Positions 38,638 through 47,996 of a stretch of DNA of 64,000 nt are shown piece after piece. Origin of the DNA: Acinetobacter sp. Ac_5812 (GTDB lineage: Bacteria; Pseudomonadota; Gammaproteobacteria; Pseudomonadales; Moraxellaceae); the NCBI RefSeq assembly GCF_013072695.1, contig NZ_LXUK01000022.1:865084-929083 (forward strand). The letters run 5' to 3'. Under the pieces are notes generated by a model. The model had not been told where the DNA came from, did not search any database, and was given only the letters and a program-made list of their open reading frames with translations. The translations under genes and the position numbers were made by a program. Numbering within the stretch: position 1 is the first letter of the stretch; each line of letters opens with the position of its first letter.

Positions 38638-38753
38638 GCTAGACCAAACAGAACACAAGCATAAAAATCGACTAGATCAGCGTATTTCTTCTACTCACGA
38701 TCTTTTAATTCATAGGCATGTTGCTAAACTGATGTATGTTACGGAGCAAATAT

Positions 38754-39905
38754 ATGTTAGATCTAAGAGCTTTGGTACGTTTTGGCTTCTTTTTCACAAT
38801 CACTCCTCTACTGATCAGCATAAGTGGATGCGCTTATCAGCATCAAAAATCAAACATTGTGGCCAATGCACATAAAATCCCCTATCCAACCATTGATACG
38901 GAATTAGGTGAAAAGCTACAGCCGAACGAGAATATTTTGGCTGCACAAATTTCTGAGCAAATTGGACAAAGTATTCGTAAACAGTACGCAGCAGGACATG
39001 TGCTACGTGATGCACATCCTAAAGCACATGGCTGTGTTCGGGCAGAATTCCATGTCTCAAAATCGTTACCATCAAACCTAGCGAAAGGCATTTTTATTGC
39101 TGATAAAACCTATTCAGCATGGATTCGTTTCTCCAATGCTTCAGGAGATGCCACCCAAGCTGACAATAAAAAAGATGCGCGCGGCATGGCAATCAAAATT
39201 TTAGGTGTTACTGGAAAAAAGATTATGGAGAATGATAATCAAGCAATGACTCAAGATTTTATTATGATTAATCATCCTGTATTTTTTGTAGATCAACCTG
39301 ATCGCTATTTATTCTTTATACAGAATATAAATAGTGGAAGTACGTTCAAAAAATTGCAGATCCCATTTGTGCTAGGTTTGCGGGGAACCATGAATGCGCT
39401 TAGAGCGAGAAATTCAAAAATTTCCAATCCAATACAAGCCCGATACTGGTCAATGGTGCCTTATCAATTAGGATTAGGCGCTGACCGTCAGGCAGTTAAA
39501 TATTCAGCAAGGCCTTGTTCTCAAAACACAACACTTGTGCCAGATCAGCCCAATCATGACTTCTTAAGAGAAGTGCTTCGGAATAGCTTACAAAAAGGTG
39601 ATGCATGTATGGTGTTTCTGATCCAACCAAGAACATCAAATAAAATGCTCGTTGAAGATTCGATGACAGAATGGAAAGAAGCTCAAGCCCCATTTTATCA
39701 AGTTGCAACGATCCATATACCTCAACAAACTTTTGATACGCCTGCTCAGAATGAATTTTGTGAGAATCTTTCATTTACGCCGTGGCATTCACTGCCTGAG
39801 CATAGACCCTTAGGTGCTATAAATAGATTGCGTAGAGTAATTTACGAGAATATTAGTACAATCCGACATGAAATGAATTCTACTCAAAGAAAAGAACCAC
39901 TATAA
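38754..39905 (+). CDS. Catalase-family lipoprotein
   Basis: 383 residues. The ATG at 38754 has GGAG spaced eight bases upstream. The signal sequence ends in a lipobox-like LISISGC, lipid cysteine C26, so the protein should be anchored to a membrane facing the periplasm. The catalase fold is shown by HPKAHGCVRAEFH with distal His92 and by RLRRVIY with Tyr364 as candidate heme ligand. It resembles the N-terminal part of the fusion protein. It probably belongs to the same operon, 116 bp after the LodB-like gene, and may remove H2O2 or act as a peroxidase. Confidence 0.8.
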   Translation: MLDLRALVRFGFFFTITPLLISISGCAYQHQKSNIVANAHKIPYPTIDTELGEKLQPNENILAAQISEQIGQSIRKQYAAGHVLRDAHPKAHGCVRAEFHVSKSLPSNLAKGIFIADKTYSAWIRFSNASGDATQADNKKDARGMAIKILGVTGKKIMENDNQAMTQDFIMINHPVFFVDQPDRYLFFIQNINSGSTFKKLQIPFVLGLRGTMNALRARNSKISNPIQARYWSMVPYQLGLGADRQAVKYSARPCSQNTTLVPDQPNHDFLREVLRNSLQKGDACMVFLIQPRTSNKMLVEDSMTEWKEAQAPFYQVATIHIPQQTFDTPAQNEFCENLSFTPWHSLPEHRPLGAINRLRRVIYENISTIRHEMNSTQRKEPL

Positions 39906-40045
39906 ACACTTTTGTAGATATTCAATTGAATGAGCCATTCTTGATCTTATATTAAGTTTGATAGCAACTCGACTTCGTCATAAGAATCGAGGAACAGATT
40001 AGAATTTATAATAGTATTTAATTAAGCTAGTGCATTAAACAAATA

Positions 40046-40076
40046 TAAAAAAGCCCATCTATCGATGGGCTTTTAC
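40046..40076 (-). terminator. Terminator of the third cold-shock gene
   Basis: On the minus strand AAAAGCCCATC-type arms (AAGCCCAT / ATGGGCTT) are followed by TTTTT. Confidence 0.8.
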
Positions 40077-40090
40077 ACTGCTCTAAGTGA

Positions 40091-40300
40091 TTAGATTACA
40101 GTGATAAGTGTTGCTTGTGGTCCTTTTTTACCTTGTCCAGGAACATAAGAAACACGTTGACCTTCATTCAAAACCTTGAAGCCATTGCTTTGAATTTCGC
40201 TGAAATGAGCAAATAAATCTTCGCCAGAATCAGCTTGAATGAAACCAAAACCTTTAGTTTCGTTGAACCACTTAACAGTACCAGTAGCTTTATCAGACAT
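40091..40300 (-). CDS. Cold-shock domain protein 3 (block copy B)
   Basis: 69 residues, RNP1 KGFGFI and RNP2 LFAHF. It is a paralogue of the protein at 20879-21088, with changes such as D-V to D-L and F-V-L to Y-V-P near residue 51. It belongs to the second copy of the tRNA-fMet/81-codon/cold-shock block. Its own terminator lies at 40046-40076. Confidence 0.93.
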   Translation of the reverse strand: MSDKATGTVKWFNETKGFGFIQADSGEDLFAHFSEIQSNGFKVLNEGQRVSYVPGQGKKGPQATLITVI

Positions 40301-40399
40301 ACTTTTAAACCTTTTAAACTTTGTTTATTTATGGATCAAAACTTTAATTTTGATCCAATCTATCTTTACTAAAAAAGATACTACCATTGTGTGAATTAT

Positions 40400-40645
40400 C
40401 TATGTCAAACGATAAAGCTGGTTAACATCAGTGTAGAAACTTTTTCCATCTAGATTAAAGTCAATCTCTTGACCAGACTCTAGAAGTACTCTCTTTCCAA
40501 CTTCAACCCATTTAAAACCTAGCAACGTATTCTGTTGACGTTTAAGTGGGATAATTTGCACACAAATTTCATTGCCATTACTGGCTTTGGCCATACGCCA
40601 TTCATTAATAATTTTTAACACAAAATCACTCATTTCTGAGCTCAT
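40400..40645 (-). CDS. Hypothetical 81-residue protein (block copy B)
   Basis: The ATG at 40645 (MSSEMSDFVLKIINEW) is chosen because it aligns exactly with copy A at 21199-21444. The open frame extends 18 codons upstream, but this part is not conserved in copy A. Five residues differ from copy A. No known family; the frame is under selection in both copies. Confidence 0.75.
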   Translation of the reverse strand: MSSEMSDFVLKIINEWRMAKASNGNEICVQIIPLKRQQNTLLGFKWVEVGKRVLLESGQEIDFNLDGKSFYTDVNQLYRLT

Positions 40646-40818
40646 GTGATTGATTCGATTTACTATAACGCTAGACAGATGAGAAGAAGATAACTGCATT
40701 TCTAGAATCTAATAATTTTTAGCTTTATTTAGGATTATGTAAGCTAATTCAATTGCTATTTGTTCTTTCCAGAATAGCAACTATAAATACATCACAGAGC
40801 AAAATTAATTAAGTCGGT

Positions 40819-40895
<77 letters not shown>

Positions 40896-41179
40896 CCGAC
40901 GAGTTAGCTTTATAGGCGCTTTAACTTAATTATGCAAGTTTAATATTGATTAATAGCGACAAGAGCTCAATTTACAGTCGATTTATCAATATTTTGGAGT
41001 TTAACGACACTTTTACTTAAATTTGAGTTGTATCAGTTTTTCACTAAAGTGAGATAAAAATAAGAAGAAAGTGAAAAAAGTAATATGTAGTATTGCCTCT
41101 TCAAAGTATAGCTACATAAATTCCCCTAATTTTATAGAGGTTTAGCCCTTTTCATTTAGAACAAATAAATTAGTACCAA

Positions 41180-41605
41180 CTATTCAAAAATATTTACTTG
41201 AGTCTGTCCATCTATAGAAAATATACACTTCCCTTTGAATTCTTGTGCATTCCCCAACTCATTTTCGGCACAGAACTCTAGGTAAATATACACATCTCCA
41301 CTTTTTTGATTTATATAGTAATTACCACGTAAATTATCATTAAAACTAACTGTCTTTTTCTTTGTTACATTCGAAACTACGAGTTTTTTGCACTTTTCAA
41401 TCAGTTTTTCCTTATTTAAATTAATTTCGGACTTCCGAATATAAGCAGAGCTTTTACTCAAATCTCTCATATTTTTTCGATTATCATTCTCAATTATATA
41501 AGAATCAAACTCTGTAATAATATTAGAGTCTTTGCTCTTATGATCTTCAAAACTTTCACACCCCAATAAACTTAACATGATGGTGAAAGCTAAGACATTA
41601 TTCAC
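41180..41605 (-). CDS. Small lipoprotein, hypothetical
   Basis: 141 residues. The lipobox SLLGC (residues 12-16) directs lipid attachment, so it is outer-membrane or periplasmic. The mature part is charged (K, E, D, N-rich) with further cysteines at KCKKL and in the CAENE and KGKCIF segments. No known family. It lies in an AT-rich gap between the tRNA block and the second prophage and may be of foreign origin. Confidence 0.6.
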   Translation of the reverse strand: MNNVLAFTIMLSLLGCESFEDHKSKDSNIITEFDSYIIENDNRKNMRDLSKSSAYIRKSEINLNKEKLIEKCKKLVVSNVTKKKTVSFNDNLRGNYYINQKSGDVYIYLEFCAENELGNAQEFKGKCIFSIDGQTQVNIFE

Positions 41606-42227
41606 TTTAGTAATCTATATAATTAAAAAATATAATATAGCAAAAATAATGGAATATGACAAAACTGAAAATCCCCTATAGTCCAATAATTTATTTTACT
41701 TATTGATTTATTTTACATTCAAAGCTAAATTTAAAAATTCACTCAAAAATTCAAACACCTTAAATATTTGATATAAATAAATTTAATATATTTTTTCTTT
41801 CAACCATAAGTTGCTTTAAAACTTAATTAGCTTCAAACTTATTTTATGATATAAAAATTTAAATATTTCGAATAAGAATATGTTCAAATTTTTACTACGC
41901 CTTCTATTTTAATCTTTTAGAATAGATTTCATTTCAATTTTTATTATTCATCTTTTTTTGTAAAAACAATTCATATTAAATATGTCGGGAATATAAATAG
42001 TCATTTCCTTATCATCCTCTAATCATAGCTAACTTACTTAGGCTAAAAAGAGTATTTAGATCATCAAATTATTTAAAAAGTCTTGTTCTCTAATTTCGAT
42101 GTACATTGAATTGATTTAGAAAAACTATAAATAATATTCAGCATCTTCCAAACCTAGATAGTTCTTGTTTTTCACGCTGACTTATTAATTTTACTGATTA
42201 CATATCACTTACATAAATTTGGCCAAT
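41606..42227. other. Gene-free AT-rich interval
   Basis: About 620 bases with many stop codons in all frames. I see no RNA gene, repeat array or credible frame. Confidence 0.45.
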
Positions 42228-42262
42228 AAAAAAGCACTTACAATTAATGCATGTAAGTGCTT
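42228..42262 (-). terminator. Terminator downstream of the CAT-anticodon tRNA
   Basis: AAGCACTTAC and GTAAGTGCTT arms with a T-run on the minus strand, placed 3' of the tRNA. Confidence 0.8.
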
Positions 42263-42263
42263 G

Positions 42264-42286
42264 ATATATATATATATATATATATA
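42264..42286. repeat. TA dinucleotide run
   Basis: About eleven TA repeats between the terminator and the tRNA 3' end. The length may vary between strains by slippage. Confidence 0.8.
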
Positions 42287-42363
<77 letters not shown>

Positions 42364-42428
42364 TATAAAGTTAAATGCAATTAATACAATGCTTTAACTT
42401 GATGCCAATTCTACATAATTCTTTTTTC

Positions 42429-42503
42429 GTTTGCAATAAGAAATTTTGTAGGCACTATGTAGGCAGTTAAAAATATTGTATGTTATTGCGAGTTATTGCA
42501 AAC
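42429..42503. repeat. Inverted and direct repeats upstream of the integrase
   Basis: GTTTGCAATAA (42429-42439) is the inverse of TTATTGCAAAC (42493-42503). Within it, TGTAGGCA occurs twice (42447-42454 and 42458-42465), 11 bp apart. They lie between the tRNA and the integrase start, so they may be integrase arm-binding sites or an operator of the int gene. Confidence 0.6.
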
Positions 42504-42520
42504 AGCCGTGATGATACACC

Positions 42521-43918
42521 ATGACATCAGCATCTGAAAGAACAAAGCTAACAAAAACTTTTGTTGATTCGTTGCCATTATCCCCTGGTAAACAAGTTAT
42601 CTATAGGGATTCAGAGCTTATTGGCTTTGCATTGCGTGTAACTAATACGAAAGTATATGTTGTAGAACGTCGTATTGGTAACGGCAAGTCTTCAGTACGT
42701 GTCACTATAGGAAAACATGGTGAAATAACCCCTACCCAAGCTCGTGATAAAGCCAGCCATTTGCTAGGATTGATGTCTCAAGGTATTAATCCAAACACGG
42801 AAAAGCAAGAAGCTAAAAAAGAAATGTTTGCCGATTATGCCAAAGCTGATCAGCAACCCACTCTATTAGATGCCTACACCGCCTACAAAACTGAACGTGA
42901 TTTAAGCAAAAATACTTTGGATGACTACGATCAATGTATCAAAGATTATTTGGTGGAATGGCGAGATATTAAATTAATTGAAATATCGCGGAAGATGGTT
43001 CAAGAAAAACATGCAGAACTAACAAAACGATCTAAAGCGCGTGCAAACTTGGCGATGCGATTCTTTAGAGCTGTCTTTAATTTTTCAGTTGAACACTATC
43101 TTGATGTAAATGATAAAAATATTATTGATGTTTCTAATCCAGTAAACACACTCAAAGCTAAAAAATCTTGGAATAAAATTAAGAGAAGAAAGGGATACAT
43201 CAGAAATAATCAAATGAAAGACTGGCTTGATGCAGTTGTTACTACTCAATGGGTCGGACAACAGTATAAAAACCATAATGCTTATACCAACCAAGACTTT
43301 CTTTTAACTGTATTGCTTACAGGTTTTCGTCGTGAAGAAGCCGAGACAATAGAATGGCCGCATGTAGATTTGAAATATGGATCAATTACCTCAGTTGATC
43401 CGAAAAATGGAGAACCACTCACCTTACCAATTGGTAAAACGTTGCACTATATTATGCAAAAGCGTTTCGAGCGTTCTGGAGGAGGTAGATATGTTTTTCA
43501 AGCTAGACAAGGTGTAGGCCATGTCACAAACAGAAGTAAAGCTAGACTTAAAATAGCGGAATTAACTGGTATTACATTTACCTATCATGATTTAAGAAGA
43601 ACATTCTCAAGTGTAGCCAATAGCCTCAACGTTGGTTCCTATACGATTAAAAGATTAATCAATCACACAACCGACGATACAGACGTAACTGATGGCTATG
43701 TTCAAGTGTCTTTTGAAGACCTTCAAACCTCAATGAATATGATTGAAGATCTTCTACTTGATGATCAAATCATTTCAAATATAAAAAACAGACAGTTTAA
43801 AAAGATCACTCGTCATCTCGATTATTTAGAAAAATCAGTAGCAGAAAATCCTGTTGAAATTGATGATGCGTTGAAAGCTTTGTCAAAAGTTGAGCAACTT
43901 AAATCTCGATTGAAATGA
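42521..43918 (+). CDS. Prophage tyrosine-recombinase integrase
   Basis: 465 residues. The N-terminal arm-DNA-binding (DUF4102-like) domain spans about 1-95 (GFALRVTNTKVYVVERRIG). A core-binding SAM-like domain is at about 115-225. The catalytic domain, about 250-420, shows the first catalytic arginine in TGFRREEAE, HDLRR with the His and second Arg, and the nucleophilic tyrosine in DGYVQVSFE. The length and N-terminus are usual for prophage and island integrases. It faces away from the adjacent tRNA and towards the prophage. Confidence 0.9.
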   Translation: MTSASERTKLTKTFVDSLPLSPGKQVIYRDSELIGFALRVTNTKVYVVERRIGNGKSSVRVTIGKHGEITPTQARDKASHLLGLMSQGINPNTEKQEAKKEMFADYAKADQQPTLLDAYTAYKTERDLSKNTLDDYDQCIKDYLVEWRDIKLIEISRKMVQEKHAELTKRSKARANLAMRFFRAVFNFSVEHYLDVNDKNIIDVSNPVNTLKAKKSWNKIKRRKGYIRNNQMKDWLDAVVTTQWVGQQYKNHNAYTNQDFLLTVLLTGFRREEAETIEWPHVDLKYGSITSVDPKNGEPLTLPIGKTLHYIMQKRFERSGGGRYVFQARQGVGHVTNRSKARLKIAELTGITFTYHDLRRTFSSVANSLNVGSYTIKRLINHTTDDTDVTDGYVQVSFEDLQTSMNMIEDLLLDDQIISNIKNRQFKKITRHLDYLEKSVAENPVEIDDALKALSKVEQLKSRLK

Positions 43919-44025
43919 TTGATTTCCGACAAAATGCACACTAAGCAGCGACACCAAATGTCGCCCTATTGTTTATCCACAATATTTTGAATTTGAATTC
44001 ACAGCAGCCAAGTTCTAACATTTAT

Positions 44026-44048
44026 CTTGATTTTGTAACTTATTCAAG
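44026..44048 (+). promoter_or_regulatory. SOS-type operator upstream of umuC
   Basis: CTTGA (44026-44030) and TCAAG (44044-44048) flank TTTTGTAACTTAT, a 23-bp imperfect palindrome ending six bases before the ATG. It resembles the UmuDAb operator of Acinetobacter more than the E. coli LexA box. Confidence 0.6.
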
Positions 44049-44054
44049 TTGACC

Positions 44055-45344
44055 ATGAAAGATCGAATTTTTGCGCTAGTTGACGTAAACAACTGCTATG
44101 TCAGTTGTGAGCGTGTGTTCAATCCAAAGCTGAACAATAAGCCAGTGATTGTACTCAGCAATAACGACGGCTGTGCGGTAGCACGTTCGCAAGAATCCAA
44201 AGATCTTGGTATCAAGATGGGTGTGCCACTTTTTCAAATCAGAGACCTTGTAGAGCGCAATGATGTTGTTGTTATGTCGAGCAACTACGCTATGTATGAA
44301 GAAATGAGCAAACGTTTTTATAATATCCTTTCTGGATTTGTTGCCAACAATGAAATTGAGCGTTACTCAATTGATGAGGTGTTCTGCGATTTAACATCTT
44401 TTGAATATTATAGAGATCTTGAGCAATACGGACATGAAATGAAAAATGTCCTCTGGCAATGGTTGGGATTGCCTGTTTGCGTTGGAATTGGACGCAGCAA
44501 GACGGAAGCGAAAATCGCCAACCATATTGCTAAAAAAAACAAACAATTTAATGGAGTGTGTGATTTAGCAAGAATGGATTTATGTAATAAGGAAGATTAT
44601 CTATCTAGGATTGATGTATCTGAAGTTTGGGGCGTGGGCCGACAACATACAAAGAAACTGCAAAGTATGGGCATCAACACAGTGTTTGACCTAGCTTGTA
44701 GTAATCCCATTCAAATGAAAAAGCTTTTTAGCATCGTGATGGCGCGTACTGTTAGCGAACTCCAAGGCATATCTTGTATTGAAATCGAAGATACCCCACC
44801 AAGTAAAAAACAAATTATATCTAGCCGGTCCTTCGGTCAGAAAGTAACAGAACTTCAAGATTTAAAAGAAGCCATTGCTATGCACGCTCAAGATGCTTGT
44901 AAAAGGCTTCGCTCTGATAAATCACTCTGCGGATGCATGATTGTATTTGCACAATCAAACCCATTTGATGCGAATGTTCCTTACTACAACAAGTCTGTTT
45001 CATTTGCGTTTCCTGAACCAACAGATTGCGTTACGGATTTTGTAAAAGCCGCCACGATAATGATTACTCATGTTTTTAAAGCTGGCATAAAGTTTAAAAA
45101 ATGCGGTGTTATTTTCACTTGCATTGAGCCGAAATCATCACATACATATGATTTATTAACAGATATGCAAGATATTGATGAAAAAGAACGCTTGATGAAG
45201 GCTTATGAAGCAATCCAAGAAAAATTTGGAAAAAGGAAAATTGGAGTAGGTCCCTGCTTCATGCCAAATAGAGCTTGGTCGATGTCACGTGACAAACTCA
45301 GTAATAATCCGTTCACATGGGAAGGATTATTGAGGGTGAGTTAA
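44055..45344 (+). CDS. umuC: Y-family DNA polymerase V subunit UmuC-like
   Basis: 429 residues from ATG at 44055. The catalytic acidic residues are in FALVDVNNCYVSCERVFNP (D11) and in RYSIDEVFCDLT (D-E near 103). LSNNDGCAVARSQESK binds the incoming nucleotide. UmuC/DinB enzymes copy past lesions with low fidelity. The partner umuD is not next to it, so it is an orphan and may use the host UmuD. The SOS-type palindrome suggests induction by DNA damage together with the prophage. Confidence 0.9.
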   Translation: MKDRIFALVDVNNCYVSCERVFNPKLNNKPVIVLSNNDGCAVARSQESKDLGIKMGVPLFQIRDLVERNDVVVMSSNYAMYEEMSKRFYNILSGFVANNEIERYSIDEVFCDLTSFEYYRDLEQYGHEMKNVLWQWLGLPVCVGIGRSKTEAKIANHIAKKNKQFNGVCDLARMDLCNKEDYLSRIDVSEVWGVGRQHTKKLQSMGINTVFDLACSNPIQMKKLFSIVMARTVSELQGISCIEIEDTPPSKKQIISSRSFGQKVTELQDLKEAIAMHAQDACKRLRSDKSLCGCMIVFAQSNPFDANVPYYNKSVSFAFPEPTDCVTDFVKAATIMITHVFKAGIKFKKCGVIFTCIEPKSSHTYDLLTDMQDIDEKERLMKAYEAIQEKFGKRKIGVGPCFMPNRAWSMSRDKLSNNPFTWEGLLRVS

Positions 45345-45420
45345 TGTTGAACACATTGCAAACATACCGATATGCTCACATTTGTTTTTATGGTGTGGGC
45401 TGTGCAACCATGTATTATTA

Positions 45421-45463
45421 CAAAAATTAAAACGCTCAAAACCAACAAGGGAAAAGAGCGTTT
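45421..45463 (-). terminator. Terminator of the lysis genes
   Basis: On the minus strand AAACGCTC and GAGCGTTT form an 8-bp stem around a long loop, followed by a T-rich tract. Confidence 0.6.
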
Positions 45464-45482
45464 ACAAGAATGAATAATCACG

Positions 45483-46013
45483 TCAGGGACGCCTCAATGC
45501 ATACTCAAATGTATCAGCATAACCAGCAACTAATTCTGCTTTGTCCGTACCGTTAATAATCCGTCGGGCATTCACATAATCTTTTTTAGATTGATTGATA
45601 TAGTCACTTAGCTTTTTGCCCGTAAACATCCCTTTTTTCATACCAGCAATCATAATTTTTGCAGCTATTTCTGGTTGTAATGCAAGTTTTGGTGTTTTTA
45701 CTAAATCAATCCCTAAGTAATCGCCCATTCTTTTATAGTTAGCCAACCATGTCAGTTGCACATAGCCATAGCCGATATAGGGATAATATTGCTTAGACTT
45801 TAGATACTTTTCGGAACCATACTCAATCACTGGCTGCATCGTTTTAGCCGTTTCATGCCATACAGTAGCGAGCATGTAACCTGCTTGTGCGTGACTAATG
45901 TTTTTATCTGCATGAATAGCAGTTACAATAGAATTGATACCATCGACTTGACTCTGGCTAAGTTTGCCAAAATTTTCACGAAGTACTTTAAATCCTTCTT
46001 CAGTCATTAACAT
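45483..46013 (-). CDS. Prophage endolysin (GH19-like)
   Basis: 176 residues from ATG at 46013 (MLMTEEGF); GGGGA lies seven bases upstream. WHETAKTMQPVIEYG and YIGYGYVQLTW define the GH19-like lysozyme fold. It overlaps the holin gene by 14 bases. It is a paralogue of the endolysin in the first remnant but ends in the short, probably original, C-terminus ALRRP. It cuts peptidoglycan during lysis. Confidence 0.85.
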   Translation of the reverse strand: MLMTEEGFKVLRENFGKLSQSQVDGINSIVTAIHADKNISHAQAGYMLATVWHETAKTMQPVIEYGSEKYLKSKQYYPYIGYGYVQLTWLANYKRMGDYLGIDLVKTPKLALQPEIAAKIMIAGMKKGMFTGKKLSDYINQSKKDYVNARRIINGTDKAELVAGYADTFEYALRRP

Positions 46014-46401
46014 TGTCTTTCCCCTGAATAGAATTGCGGACCTCATTTACTACTTCGACAATATCGGAACCTTCTTTCTTCTCAATATAGTTAAAGGTCC
46101 ATCTTACGATTGCCCAAAAGGGCAAACCGCAACAGAAAATGATGCCGCCAAGAGCACACATCCCAAACCAATTTAAGGCCCATTCATGCATACCGAATTT
46201 TTGGATAACAAAAGATCCACCTGCAATGCTACCCATAAGTGTTGTCACTAAAGAAACAACCCATTCTTTACGAGTCCTAGGCATTCTCGTCATAACAACA
46301 ATTAAATATGCTAAAGATGCCGCAATAGACAAAATTGTTAGAAGCCCATACAACTTTAATAAAGCAGCTGCTCCCACCCCACTACTAACTGGCTCAGCCA
46401 T
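46000..46401 (-). CDS. Prophage holin
   Basis: 133 residues with three hydrophobic segments: about 13-36, 50-72 and 78-103. The basic turn TRMPRTRKEWVV and the charged tail SDIVEVVNEV match the holin-like protein of the remnant. It lies just before the endolysin gene, and its end overlaps the endolysin start. It would make the membrane hole at the time of lysis. Confidence 0.75.
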   Translation of the reverse strand: MAEPVSSGVGAAALLKLYGLLTILSIAASLAYLIVVMTRMPRTRKEWVVSLVTTLMGSIAGGSFVIQKFGMHEWALNWFGMCALGGIIFCCGLPFWAIVRWTFNYIEKKEGSDIVEVVNEVRNSIQGKDNVND

Positions 46402-46472
46402 GTCATGTCACCAATGTTTTATTTATAGTTATTTTGATTTATCAGTAAAACTTACCTTTATGTTTGTTCCAA

Positions 46473-46495
46473 TAAAAAACCACCCGAAGGTGGCT
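46473..46495 (-). terminator. Terminator upstream of the holin gene
   Basis: On the minus strand CCACC-TTC-GGGTGG is followed by TTTTTT, between the 493-residue gene and the holin gene. Confidence 0.8.
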
Positions 46496-46514
46496 GTAAT
46501 GATCAGAATATTAA

Positions 46515-47996
46515 TTACTGTTCTGTAAAGTCTTGAGCTGATAAACAAAAAGTTAAACTTCCATCATCATGCTCAAGAAACGTTGGATTATTCGTTGGTG
46601 CGGTAAATTCAGTTTCAGATAAGGGGATGAATTTGAAACGATGGGGATTGCTATCTTTGTTTTGGATGTTCATAAAACCATCATCGCCAGTTTCTAAGAT
46701 ATCTCCAAAATTACTTCGGAGGAAGTAAGGGACATTATCGCCATTGGTGTGGTGAAGTACGCCATCTAACTCAACATCCCACTGACCAGTAAACCAACCA
46801 AATCTGATCAAAGATTCAGCACCTTCACAACTAATCTGGCTCCCTTTGGGTGACAAACACACAATAGCTTTGGGTGTATCTCCTTCAACAAAGGCTAATG
46901 TGGGATTGGTATTCTGTGAACCATCCCAATATTCTTCAACAACACCATTTTGATAACCGACAAGCTCAACTCTCATGTCTTCACTGGCGACGTTCGCAAC
47001 TTCAATATAGTAACCCCAGTGATATCCACTCTCTTCGTTAGGTTTCTCCCTTCTCTTATAACTAATTGTGATCGTGTCAGGTGGTAAATTAAACGAACCC
47101 GTGTCTTCATTGATTGGGTAATTAACACCATTCAAGACAATAGATGTGATCAGAGTAGATGCAGAACCATCAGGATCATTTGGAAGTTCAAATGTGTTTG
47201 TTGCTCCATCACAACTAATCAGATTTGAGATTGCAATCTCGACAGATTTAGGTTGACCGAAATAAGCTAAAACATCACCAAACGGCGAATCTTCAACATA
47301 CCAAGCTGGCGACCCAACACTCTTACCACCGACAAATTTTGATAAATTTTCAATTGTTTGCAATGGCGTTTCTTCATCAAATGACAATACAAACGTGCAA
47401 GTTAAAGTACCGTTTTGCATGTTACCCGCTTCAATATTTGAAGATAGAAGCCAGCCATTAACGATAATGTCAGTCGTAACACGGCCTGTTTTCGTTATAT
47501 TGAAATTTTTTGCTGAATTGTTTTGATCAACAAAGACAAAACGTATAGCCCATAATGCACCTAATCCCCACGCTTTGTTTGGATCAAGCTGATGTACAGT
47601 GCCTACGCTATTACCTAAAACATCAACCAAACCGTTCGATGCTGATGTAATTTTCCCTGAGGCCGCGGCTGGGTAATCAATTGACAATTGTAACAAATCA
47701 CCATTTTCACCACCACCATCATCTGTGAAGCTACCGATTCGGAAAACTTGCACACTCGGCACGCCAGTGTCTAAACAGTCCTGTACTGCGTTGTAATACG
47801 GGTTTTGAGGCTCATGTCCAAGCTGCCCACGAATGTTAGCTTGATGAATCACCATAGGCTTATCAAAGCGACCTCGCATGAATTGACCTACAATTATGGC
47901 AGTTGTAAGTCGATCATTACTTTGATTTTCTGTTTTATCAATTATGCCTTGGCTTTGAATGCCAATCGCCTCTCCTAAAATCCTTGTCGTTTTCAT
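46515..47996 (-). CDS. Structural protein with tail-sheath-like N-terminus
   Basis: 493 residues. The N-terminal part (about 30-95), AIIVGQFMRGRFDKPMVI then YNAVQDCLDTGVPSVQVFRIG, resembles the start of contractile tail-sheath proteins. The remaining part is rich in strands and loops, unlike a standard sheath, so it may be a sheath with a decorated domain or another tail surface protein. It overlaps the previous gene by ATGA and is followed by a terminator. Function is inferred. Confidence 0.55.
   Translation of the reverse strand: MKTTRILGEAIGIQSQGIIDKTENQSNDRLTTAIIVGQFMRGRFDKPMVIHQANIRGQLGHEPQNPYYNAVQDCLDTGVPSVQVFRIGSFTDDGGGENGDLLQLSIDYPAAASGKITSASNGLVDVLGNSVGTVHQLDPNKAWGLGALWAIRFVFVDQNNSAKNFNITKTGRVTTDIIVNGWLLSSNIEAGNMQNGTLTCTFVLSFDEETPLQTIENLSKFVGGKSVGSPAWYVEDSPFGDVLAYFGQPKSVEIAISNLISCDGATNTFELPNDPDGSASTLITSIVLNGVNYPINEDTGSFNLPPDTITISYKRREKPNEESGYHWGYYIEVANVASEDMRVELVGYQNGVVEEYWDGSQNTNPTLAFVEGDTPKAIVCLSPKGSQISCEGAESLIRFGWFTGQWDVELDGVLHHTNGDNVPYFLRSNFGDILETGDDGFMNIQNKDSNPHRFKFIPLSETEFTAPTNNPTFLEHDDGSLTFCLSAQDFTEQ

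Noticed and set aside
42264-42286. TA run as an origin or phase-variable promoter
   Set aside because: It lies between a tRNA and its terminator, no gene promoter depends on it, and it is a common low-complexity tract.
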